From Neurospora tetrasperma FGSC 2508 (lineage: Eukaryota > Ascomycota > Sordariomycetes > Sordariales > Sordariaceae), in the NCBI RefSeq assembly GCF_000213175.1, contig NW_009799103.1, forward strand, positions 1,318,009-1,382,008: DNA of 64,000 nucleotides, read 5' to 3'. The notes beneath the pieces were generated by a model. That model was given only the letters and a program-made list of their open reading frames with translations. It was not told the origin of the DNA and made no database searches. Every line of letters starts with the position of its first letter. Within the stretch, counting starts at the first letter, position 1. This document shows positions 55,523-64,000 of this stretch, one piece after another. The position numbers were made by a program, and so were the translations under genes.

Positions 55523-57439
55523 ATGAAACACTTTGGCATTGCCGCCCTGGTTGCGGGCCTTCTTGCCCCTTCACTCATTCTCGGTGCTCCTGCACCTGGC
55601 AACGAGGGAGTGAATCTCCTCACTCCCGTTAATAAGAGACAGGACTTTCAAGCCGAAGGTTATGGAGGTGGCGGAGGCGGTGGTTGCAACTCCCCGACCA
55701 ACCGGCAGTGTTGGTCTCCAGGATTCAACATCAACACCGACTATGAACTCGGAACTCCTAATACCGGCAAGACCAGACGGGTAAGTAAAGGCTCTATATT
55801 ACCGGTGCAGAGAACGAAATGACTGACACACACCTAGTACAAGCTCACCCTTACCGAGACTGATAACTGGACTGGCCCTGATGGTGTCAAGAAGGACAAG
55901 GTCATGATGGTCAATGGCAAGATCATTGGACCTACCCTTCAGGCTGATTGGGGCGACTATCTTGAGATCACCGTCATCAACAAGCTGAAGTCGAACGGCA
56001 CCTCGATCCACTGGCACGGCATGCACCAGCGCAACTCCAACATCCAGGACGGCGTCAACGGCGTGACCGAGTGTCCCATCCCACCCAACGGCGGCAGCAA
56101 AGTGTACCGCTGGCGGGCCACCCAGTACGGGACATCGTGGTACCACTCGCATTTCTCAGCGCAATACGGCAATGGCGTTGTTGGGCCCATCGTCATCAAC
56201 GGACCGGCCTCGGCCAACTACGACGTCGACCTCGGTCCTTTCCCGCTCACGGACTACTATTACGACACAGCCGACCGCCTCGTGCTGCTCACACAGCGTG
56301 CCGGCCCTCCGCCGAGTAACAATGTGCTCTTCAACGGCTTCGCCAAGCATCCGACCACAGGCGCTGGCCAGTATGCTACCGTGTCGCTCACCAAGGGCAA
56401 GAAGCATCGGCTGCGGCTCATCAACACGTCGGTCGAAAACCACTTCCAACTGTCGCTGGTGAATCACTCCATGACCATCATCTCGGCGGATCTGGTTCCC
56501 GTGCAGCCCTACAAGGTCGACAGCCTGCTGCTCGGCGTCGGCCAGCGCTACGATGTCATCATCGACGCCAACCAGGCCGTTGGGAACTACTGGTTTAATG
56601 TGACGTTTGGTGGGAGCAAGCTGTGCGGTGATTCCGACAACAAGTACCCGGCCGCCATCTTCCGGTACCAGGGCGCGCCGAAGGCACTGCCGACCAACAA
56701 GGGCGTTGCGCCGCCCGACCACCAATGCCTGGACCTCAACGACCTGAAGCCCGTCCTGCAGCGCAGCCTGAACACCAACAGCATCGCACTCAACACTGGC
56801 AACACAATCCCCATCACGCTCGACGGGTTCGTCTGGCGGGTCAATGGAACGGCCATCAACATCAACTGGAACAAGCCGGTGCTGGAGTACGTCTTGACGG
56901 GCAACACCAACTACTCGCAGTCCGACAACATTGTGCAGGTCGACGGCGTCAACCAATGGAAGTACTGGCTCATCGAGAACGACCCGGATGGTGCCTTTAG
57001 CCTGCCGCATCCCATCCACCTGCACGGACACGACTTTCTCATCCTCGGTCGGTCGCCCGACGTGACCGCCATCAGCCAGACGCGCTACGTGTTTGACCCG
57101 GCCGTGGACATGGCTCGCTTGAACGGCAACAACCCGACGCGGCGCGACACGGCCATGCTCCCGGCCAAGGGCTGGCTGCTCATCGCGTTCCGCACCGACA
57201 ATCCCGGCTCGTGGCTGATGCACTGCCACATTGCCTGGCACGTGTCGGGGGGTCTGTCGAACCAGTTCCTGGAGCGGGCGCAGGACCTCAGGAACAGTAT
57301 CAGCCCTGCAGATAAGAAGGCCTTTAACGACAACTGTGAGGCGTGGAGGGCGTACTTCCCTGACAATGCGCCCTTCCCCAAGGACGACTCTGGCCTGAGG
57401 AGCGGTGTCAAGGCGAGAGAGGTGAAGATGAAGTGGTAG
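55523..57439 (+). CDS. lacc: Secreted laccase (multicopper oxidase)
   Basis: Exons 55523-55780 and 55838-57439 give 619 residues, the length known for Neurospora crassa laccase. The 57-bp intron has donor GTAAGT and acceptor CCTAG, and the join reads GKTRRYKLTLTE. The enzyme oxidises phenols and reduces oxygen to water outside the cell. A signal peptide (MKHFGIAALVAGLLAPSLILG) is followed by a propeptide with a KR site at residues 38-39. Copper ligands are all present: HWHGMH, WYHSHFSAQ, HPIHLHGHDF and HCHIAWH followed by SGGL (axial position Leu). The C-terminus SGLRSGVKAREVKMKW is the basic extension that N. crassa laccase loses on maturation. The known enzyme is induced under protein-synthesis inhibition and in sexual development; nothing in the promoter was assigned to this. 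Confidence 0.96.
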
Positions 57440-59142
57440 AGCCTTGTTTTTTCAGGTTGAATATATGGATTGATGTGGCCAAATATGGGTGTATATATGG
57501 TGGCTGGAGTTGGTCGTGGTACCTAATATGTAATCTCTTCTCCCTTTTTTTTACTTCCCATTCATCGACCTTTGGACTTGCAACACTTGGTGTTCTTGCC
57601 CGATGGTCTAAGCAAAGATTTTGAGAGTGAAGGGTCGGACGTACATAGAAGATAATATTAGTTGAGCCGACCAGGGGTGAACAATCTTCGTTGTACGTAT
57701 ACAATTCAGAAGTCTTTTTTTTTTTTCGTGTTTTCTTATGCTGATGCTTCTTTTCCTCGCGGATGGTCAGAGTTCCATTGCAGCGTCAAATCGGAGCCAT
57801 AGAGTGAGTAGTGGTGGTGGCCCACGTCCGGGTCGCATGGATGGTTCGTACGCATGTCGAGATGGATGGCGTCGCCTCAAGTGGGCCGGCGACGAGTCGA
57901 GAAACTCTCTCCATGACGGCGCATAGCGGTCGTGATCCGTTTCATTCCGCTTGTTCGATCCGCGGTCGCGTCTCTGCTTCTTCGAGAGCCAATGGATGGG
58001 AAATTGCAGAGGGCGGTGGATGCCGTGGCATGTTGCTCGACGTGAAGAAGGAAGAGAAAGTCGACGTCGAGAAAAACGAGAATTGCCCAAGATCGATTGG
58101 CTGACTGAGGCGCTGGACGGTTTAGCAGCTGTTAGTGTCCGCTGTGGATATTGTGTGGAACCCTTAACCCCGGCCTAACCCATGTTCAAGCTCTGACTCT
58201 AGCCCTAACTCCCCTGTGGCTGGTCCTCTGATTGGTTACACGAGCGCCTACTGAGTCCCGCTAAACCTTGACAGTCCACCCATCGCTAGCTCCCGCGTCC
58301 AGGAACCTCGTCGTCGTCGCAATCAAAATAGCAACGACAAGGGAAGTGGAAAACAAAAAGAGAGGCTGGAAAGATCTCCCTCAATCCCACCCTTTTTTTG
58401 ACTTTCACCTGTCCGACTCACCACCCATGGGGCGACCTATCATTTTGCCGATCAGCCTAGGCGCGCTTGTTTCGAGAGCCGGGGATCGTGGATGGTCCAA
58501 TACGATGATGATGATGATGATGATGACCATGGTCGATCGGAACCGGATGCAAGATACAGACAGGCATGGGGAAAATGGATAGTCGCCATGTCTAGAACTT
58601 GGGCTTGTTGACATAGATAAGATGGACGGCCATCTTCAACCTCATCTTTTGTTGCTTGGTGGTCTTCCACACCACAACACTTCAAACCTCTCCCAAGTCA
58701 CACCTTTTCCTTGTGTCTTTTTTCCTTTTTATTATTCGTGTTTCCTTTGGGTTTCCTTTTACATTTGTCGTTTCCTTTTGGGTTTTGGGAATTCATCTCG
58801 GCATTCTGGAAGAATCTCGGTCTGATACAATTTCCTTGCGACGACAAACTATCACCAAGCAATAACGCCAATAACGAGTCTCAGTGTTTCATCTTCTTTT
58901 TGTCAACAGTTGATCTGCTGGCGAGCATCTTCTAAGCATATCTGTCCCTTTTACGAGAAACGGTTCTTTTCTTTATCAATATTACCCCCAACAAGTCTAC
59001 AATGTTGCCCAATGTCAATACAAAGTTCCCGCCTCCCCCGACGGCACCGATCCCGATCAAGCCTCATTTTCCACTTCGGACGGCACACAAGAAGCGACCA
59101 TCACTAGAAATCATCACAGACTTCAACTCACATACAGCCAGC
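57440..59142. other. 1.7-kb spacer between laccase and the MARVEL gene
   Basis: No gene is supported. A (GAT)7 repeat lies at 58504-58524. The last 450 bases are pyrimidine-rich and then CA-rich, as expected for a 5' leader. An in-frame ATG at 59002 could extend the next gene. Confidence 0.55.
58504..58524. repeat. (GAT)7 microsatellite
   Basis: There are seven perfect GAT units in intergenic DNA. Confidence 0.9.
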
Positions 59143-59801
59143 ATGGGCTTTCAAGCCCCTCGACTGGGCGCTTTGGGCCTGACATTTTTGGTTATGAGGG
59201 CACTGCAGTTCGCTGCTCTGATCGCAGTGATCGGCTTGAGCGCAAACTTCATCGATGAGTTCTCTACAAAGTCACTGGGATCTCCTTCAGAGCTTCTTGG
59301 TACTCTAGTAGTGGTATGTTTCAGATTCCTTGCACTCTTTGAGAGCACAATATACTAACATATACCTGATAATAGGCCGTCATTGCTGTCATCTATGTCG
59401 TTATCTCCTACGTCCTCTACTACGATGCCATGCTCCCATATCTCCTTAGTGGAATTCTTGATGGCTTACTGCTGATCGCCTTCATCGTCGTCGCCTCACT
59501 ACTCGGCAAGCCCCTTTCCCATCTCCAGTGCGCTCTCATGCCCCAGGATCCTGACGCCAACAACTTCTGGACATCTGTCCCATTCACAATCAAGTCCCAA
59601 GAAACGACGCATGACGATGGCCTATACTTCACCTTTGTGCACATGGACCAACCCACCTGCTTCGAGACCAAGGCCATCTGGGGTCTTTCCATCGCTCTAT
59701 GCGTGCTTTTTGCCTTCAGCAGCATTGTCTGCGTTGGCCTCTGGCGTCGCGTCAGTCGCGAGACGGTTGTTGTCGGCAGCAGAAAGGACATTGAGGGTTA
59801 G
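59143..59801 (+). CDS. MARVEL-like four-helix membrane protein (short form)
   Basis: Exons 59143-59313 and 59376-59801 give 198 residues; the join is GTLVVAVIAVIYVV, with acceptor AATAG and a CTAAC branch-like site. Four hydrophobic helices are visible: LTFLVMRALQFAALIAVIG, a VVAVIAVIYVVISYVLYY segment, LDGLLLIAFIVVASLLG and LSIALCVLFAFSSIVCVGL. The conserved cysteines QC and TCFE lie in the extracellular loop between helices 3 and 4. This is the fungal MARVEL-like (Pfam MARVEL) pattern, usually at the plasma membrane. I prefer ATG 59143 (GCCAGCATGGG after a CA-rich leader); ATG 59002 would add 47 Pro-rich residues. The frame ends at TAG 59799-59801, but the same frame stays open for another 360 codons, so the short form may not be the main product. 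Confidence 0.75.
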
Positions 59802-60881
59802 GGGCGCGCGGGCGCTGGCTGGGGGGTTCGCGAGAAGAACTACTACTTGTACGGGTCGGAGTCAGAGTCGGACGTGTCCCTTTATGGCCACAAAACCACC
59901 ACCACTGCTCCACCACAGTTCCCTCCTCCCCCGTTGGCGCCCATGCGTATCACCGGCGGCGCTCGCCGCAGCGATAATCAACAACAACACGACAGTAATC
60001 TTCAAGACATTCCGGTCCCCAACATCCGCGCAAGAGCCGGCCTGCCACAGAACCGTCGCAGTCTTTCCGGCTCCAGGTCCAGTATCGACTCCGACGCCTC
60101 CTCTACTCTCAGTCGGGGAGCGAGCCCCGAGCGCCAACTCCGCATCAGCGGTGGTCTAGCGCCCCCGCCGCCCGTACGCCACTGCTGCAATGGTGGTCGC
60201 GTCGGGCTAGGCATTATGCCCACGATTCCCGGCTCACCCATCGACGCCATACAAGAGCGGACCATCATTGACGGCATCTCGCCCATCATGTCCCGCGCCC
60301 CCCAGGCTCTGCCTCTCCCTGTTGCCGACCCAGCGTTCCGCAGTACCAGCACCAACAACCTCACCCTGGCTGTCCCCTCCGCTACTCACGGTACTTATAG
60401 TCACCACAACCACGGCCAAGTAGGAGCTGGAAGAGCCACCCTCCATCCACCACTCACCATCATCACTGAGTTTCCCATCGTCTCCCCGTCTGGTTACTGG
60501 CCCACCAATAACATCTCCCCACAAGAATATAAGCGCGCCGCGCCGCCGCGCTCCCCGCTGTCCCCACTCAGCCTGAGAGGGCTGGGCTCGTTCATGGCTC
60601 GTAGGGGTTGCAAGAGGAAGGAGGTCCCGCCGCCAATTATCGTGCATCCTAGTTCACCTTCGCAGTTTGCGCATGTCGTTAATAGCGCAGGAACGGATAG
60701 TGTGGCGTTGGGAACTCCCGTTGATGGCTTAGGCCCGAGCCAGTCGCCGCCGCCGCCACATCTGCAGATGCCAAACCCGCCCAAGAAGAGAAAGACGGTT
60801 TGGGGGATGATGGTGGAGGGATGGTGGGATTTGGGACTGCTGGAGAGGATGGGGAGTGGAAAGAGGAAGAATATGAAGTGA
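59802..60881 (+). CDS. In-frame cytosolic tail of the MARVEL-like protein, beyond a TAG
   Basis: This 359-codon open stretch continues the frame of the preceding exon directly after its TAG and ends at 60881. It encodes a Pro/Ser-rich hydrophilic region with a basic PPKKRKTVW motif and an ending of WWDLGLLERMGSGKRKN type, which I recall from tails of other fungal membrane proteins. No ATG stands at its start; the first is at 59942. Two spliced routes could attach it in frame. An intron 59751-59801 (donor GTCAGT, acceptor TTAG, 51 bp) would remove the stop and read WRRGRAGAGW. An intron 59797-59865 (donor GTTAGG, acceptor TCAG, 69 bp) would read RKDIEESDVS. I favour the first. A separate downstream gene is less likely. 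Confidence 0.6.
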   Translation, partial: GRAGAGWGVREKNYYLYGSESESDVSLYGHKTTTTAPPQFPPPPLAPMRITGGARRSDNQQQHDSNLQDIPVPNIRARAGLPQNRRSLSGSRSSIDSDASSTLSRGASPERQLRISGGLAPPPPVRHCCNGGRVGLGIMPTIPGSPIDAIQERTIIDGISPIMSRAPQALPLPVADPAFRSTSTNNLTLAVPSATHGTYSHHNHGQVGAGRATLHPPLTIITEFPIVSPSGYWPTNNISPQEYKRAAPPRSPLSPLSLRGLGSFMARRGCKRKEVPPPIIVHPSSPSQFAHVVNSAGTDSVALGTPVDGLGPSQSPPPPHLQMPNPPKKRKTVWGMMVEGWWDLGLLERMGSGKRKNMK

Positions 60882-62226
60882 GAAGAAAGAAAACGGGGGG
60901 CGCAGGCCTAGTATGCATCGAATAGGATGGAAGAACTCGCTAATTAATATGATACCCCGGAAGGGAAAAATGGGAGGAGGGCTTGAAGGGAAGACTTGAC
61001 TATAATTTGGATGACACAGGTACAAGATCCGTCCCTAGCGATAGAACTGGAAAAGACGGGACTGCACTGGACGTCTGTCGCATCGCCACACAGGGCCTGT
61101 TTGGCAGGGATGGAAATTACTAAAAAGTGGGAAGCAACAAACTTGTTCTGGTAATAAGTAGATAGACAGATAGTCTCATAACGGATGCAAGACCACGGAC
61201 AAATAATGATAACGACGTTCCACTATATACTTTAAACTCCTTGGCTCTTAATTATCGGGATATGTAATCCAAGAATCTAGGCATCAGGTACTCTTCAACT
61301 CTTCGAATGGTTTCACCCACCCGAAGCACGTTGGTGTCCAGAAGGTAATAAATGCCGCGCGTTTCCTCTTTGGACTTTGAGAGTAAGACCGATGCTGGAG
61401 GTCTACTACCAACGCGGATACTCCCATCTGAACCAATTGTCACTTCAGTTACCTCACCCATTTCCTACCGCGACCAAAAAGCGGGATCAGATCGCAAGTG
61501 CTTACATGATCAAGAACTGTGATGAATATGATCGGGTTATCTATGTATGGTCGAGCAGGATGGCAGGTGAATACCCGAGGTTGAGTACGGGTTTAAATAC
61601 AATGCAATCTTCTCAGACGTACCCATTAGCTGGGGCACATTGATGGTTAGCCATGCGAACTATAATAGTGTAAGAACATGACAAACTTCTTGAAATCATT
61701 TAATGTCAGACTTTCTCCCAAGTCATGCCAGTTCTTGATCGAGGGTGTTTATGTTTACTATGTATTCTAGTCGGCAGAGGGACACACCTGGCTGATCCGG
61801 ATCCGGACGCCCGTCCCGGCCTCACTGACTTCACCCGAAAGAACGGCACTACCACAAACCGGAGGACTACCAAAACCTTATCGCTCGCTTCCGTGGCGCA
61901 ACTCACTCGCTCACTCATTCGCTCACAACAACTACAAATCACGTATTTCAATGTTCCAGTATAGAATGCAGCAATCGTGGTTGAAATTAAACGAACTAGG
62001 ACTAGTTCCAGCCAAGTTCCCCGCCGTCCTAAGTGTCTCGTACAACGCTTCTTTCGAACTCTCTCAATGTCTACTACCCCCCCTTTCTTTTGCCGTTCTC
62101 CCGTTCCCCTTCTTCATGGTTTTGGTGGTCTTACACGCCTCTTCTAGTTCCCCTTTGAGTGAGAATCTAGTCGAGTCCAATTCTGCTGGATGATTTTGTT
62201 GTCCTCCACCTTACACCTTTAGCCTT
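60882..62226. other. 1.3-kb convergent spacer
   Basis: It holds the 3' ends of the MARVEL-like and Egh16-like genes. Apart from the small minus frame at 61252-61461 there is nothing I can support. Confidence 0.5.
61252..61461 (-). CDS. Possible small ORF of 69 residues
   Basis: The frame starts with ATG and has a protein-like composition (EETRGIYYLLDTNVLRVGE, RRVEEYLMPRFLDYISR). It is not low-complexity and not mirrored by a long frame on the other strand. It has no recognised family, and it could be a last exon or chance. Confidence 0.3.
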   Translation of the reverse strand: MGEVTEVTIGSDGSIRVGSRPPASVLLSKSKEETRGIYYLLDTNVLRVGETIRRVEEYLMPRFLDYISR

Positions 62227-63387
62227 TTAGTTCTGGCTCTGCCTCTGCTTCTGGTTGTTCTGGGCCTGGTTCTGGTTCTGGTTCTGAGTGCCCCTGTTCT
62301 TTCCCTGCTTAGCAGCATTTCCGGCATTGGCTCCGCCGTTGTTCTTGCCATTGCCACCACGGTTACCACCATTACCAGCAGCACTCGTAGCCGTAGGAGC
62401 GGCAGCAGCACCACCACCCAGAACCACGGTAGGGGTCAGAACGGGGGCGGACTTGCTCACAAACCCGGCGGCAAGAATGGCGCTGACGGCGGCGGCGTTC
62501 TGCTGCGCCTCGCTTGAGCCGGCCTTGCGGTTGGCTTCCGCGGCAATCGGCAGGGTGGCCACGCTGATCAAGCGCTCGTCCTCAATGTCCTTGATGTTCT
62601 TGAAGGTCTGGATGTTGTCGGGCGTGTTGAGGGTCGGCTTGACGTCGGTTTGTTGGACAGCGAAGCAGCCACCGAAGGGACCGGCGACGGCGTTGTTGCG
62701 GCAACGGACAGTGCAGATGTTACCCGTGGAGGCTGTGTGGGAGGACAGATGTTAGTGTCGGATCATGGTGGAGGAAAAGAAGAAAAGAAGAAAAAGAGTG
62801 AGGGTAACATACCGCCAGTGCATTGGAAGTTATCCGGCATCGTCACGGTAAAGTTGAACTCCTGGATCTTGTTCTGCGAGATACCGTTGGCTCCGGGCAC
62901 GTTGTTGGTGACAGTCAGATTCTGGCTGATCTTGCCCGAGTTGGAGGTCTCGTCCAAGTCGCAGACATAGGGGCCGGCGCCGTCGGCGTTGACCTGGTGG
63001 ATTGTCACGGTGATCTTGCTGCCCGCCTTGACCTTGGTTACGGCGCCCTCAGCCAGCGCTGCCTCGGTGTTCTCGGCAATGTCGATGTTGCCTGTAAGCT
63101 GCGTACGGCCGCAGTTGTTGACCAGGTTTGCCTTGATCTCGGCATCGCGCATGATGACCGAGTCAAGCTGGCAGGGGTTGATGGTGGTGCAGTTGCGGGC
63201 GATTTCAGGGTTGACTTTGAAGAGGTTAGTTGGACTTGAACACACAACACTTGATGGATGGATGGCACATACCTCCGAATCCGACAGATGGTGGCGAACC
63301 AGACTCGCCCTGAGCGGCCAAAATCACACCATGTGCTTTGGCAAGAGCAACGAAAGCCGCCAGCGGGAAGGTAGTAGAGAAACGCAT
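62227..63387 (-). CDS. Egh16/MAS-like secreted protein
   Basis: Exons 63387-63273, 63214-62813 and 62732-62227 give 340 residues. The joins read VGFGVNPEIARNC and FQCTGGASTGNICTV, with GTATGT donors at both introns. A signal peptide (MRFSTTFPLAAFVALAKAHG) leads into a cysteine-containing domain with the family sequence IARNCTTINPCQLDSVIMRD, NNCGRTQLTGN and NICTVRCRNNAVAGPFGGC. The family (Egh16H, MAS1/MAS3, GAS1/GAS2) includes appressorium-associated proteins of plant pathogens, yet it is also common in saprotrophs, so its presence here does not imply pathogenicity. The C-terminus is an Ala/Gly then Asn/Gln-rich tail (QNQNQNQAQNNQKQRQSQN). The biochemical role is unknown. Confidence 0.85.
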
Positions 63388-64000
63388 GATGAAAGATAGT
63401 CGTCGAAAAAAGAGTATCGTAAAGAGAAGGACTTTGGTAAACAAACACTGAGTGAACTAGATAAGATGGGGTGCAGCCTGCTGCGAAGAAAGAAAGAAGT
63501 GAAGAGAGAAACGATTGCTGGAACACACTGGATAGAGAGCTGTTGTGTGAAAGAACATCGACATTCATGAGGGGGAATCAACAGACTCTATATACTGCAT
63601 CTGGGAACTCCAAGTGAGGAGTTCAGGGGGTGCCTAAGTGGAACTGTGTGCACATTCTGATCGCAGAACACACGGCCGATGTTTCTTGTTCATCCTGCGG
63701 CACGTCTTTCCGGTCAATCCTAGATCGACTCGGCTTCGTAAAAGCTTATTCACAGGCGAGGTAGATCCAAAACGGTTGAGGCTCAGGGGCACTGCAGGGA
63801 TCTCGTTGATATGTATATAGGCAGGGTTGGTTTGCAGTTTTGCGGACGGTGAAAACGGGTATGTAAGCCTCGAGGGTGGCATGCAACTCCTTGGGGTTTC
63901 ACTGACCGTTATCCTGCATGGGCCTTATTTGGGCCCGATATATGCCATTTTGCATCTTTTGATACCCGGGCTCGTTACGAGTCAGGTGACATTGTAGGTA
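63388..64000. other. Right-edge region upstream of the Egh16-like gene
   Basis: The first 250 bases are the leader and core promoter of the minus-strand gene. An 82-codon minus frame at 63634-63882 lacks any family mark. I see nothing else before the window ends. Confidence 0.5.
63586..63594 (-). promoter_or_regulatory. TATA box of the Egh16-like gene
   Basis: TATATAGAG on the minus strand lies about 200 bases upstream of the ATG at 63387, followed by an A/C-rich leader. It is plausible as a core promoter element. Confidence 0.55.

Noticed and set aside
56156-57241. 361-codon minus-strand frame
   Set aside because: Antisense shadow of the laccase gene caused by its C-ending codons.

Overview
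The window is nuclear DNA of a filamentous ascomycete, almost certainly Neurospora or a very close Sordariaceae relative. The evidence is short introns (51-123 bp) with GT...AG ends, C-ending codons, long gene-free spacers, and recognisable Neurospora proteins: a 619-residue laccase with one intron, the abundant perithecial protein APP, and an FWD-1-type F-box/WD40 protein. I recall that several of these genes lie close together in N. crassa, but I have not verified this. Starts and splice sites were assigned by eye from frame continuity and consensus; no transcript data were used.

Layout, left to right. 1-2776 (-): FWD-1, 3' end cut by the window edge. 4140-5615 (-): FMN-dependent 2-hydroxyacid dehydrogenase. 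6441-10370 (-): 1309-residue disordered repeat protein. 12372-14079 (-): MFS sugar transporter. After a 5.8-kb spacer, 19859-22833 (-): XMAP215/Stu2 TOG protein, head to head with the dynein regulator LIS1/NudF (25301-26819, +). 29762-30385 (+): APP, converging with a secreted or anchored metallophosphoesterase (30589-32232, -). 35556-44467 (+): a 2935-residue NRPS-like protein. 55523-57439 (+): laccase. 59143-60881 (+): MARVEL-like membrane protein whose long tail lies behind an in-frame TAG. 62227-63387 (-): Egh16/MAS-like secreted protein. Two tRNA genes, Val(AAC) and intron-containing Leu(AAG), lie on either side of the NRPS.

The most unusual part is 32.6-45.3 kb. The NRPS-like gene is open throughout, yet all four carrier domains lack the phosphopantetheine serine, both condensation domains lack the catalytic histidine, and the adenylation domain has lost its nucleotide-binding motifs. 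Only the epimerisation-type domain keeps its HHxxxD. The gene also carries a 59-residue polyglutamine tract and a non-NRPS tail. Two related 81-92 bp inverted-repeat elements, each with a 5-bp target-site duplication, sit in opposite orientation about 1 kb upstream and 0.7 kb downstream. I read this as a preserved pseudo-NRPS bracketed by a small MITE family.

The remaining spacers hold only simple repeats, short palindromes and recurring TAGGTA/TACCTA motifs. The largest, 44.8-55.5 kb, contains no gene I can defend.
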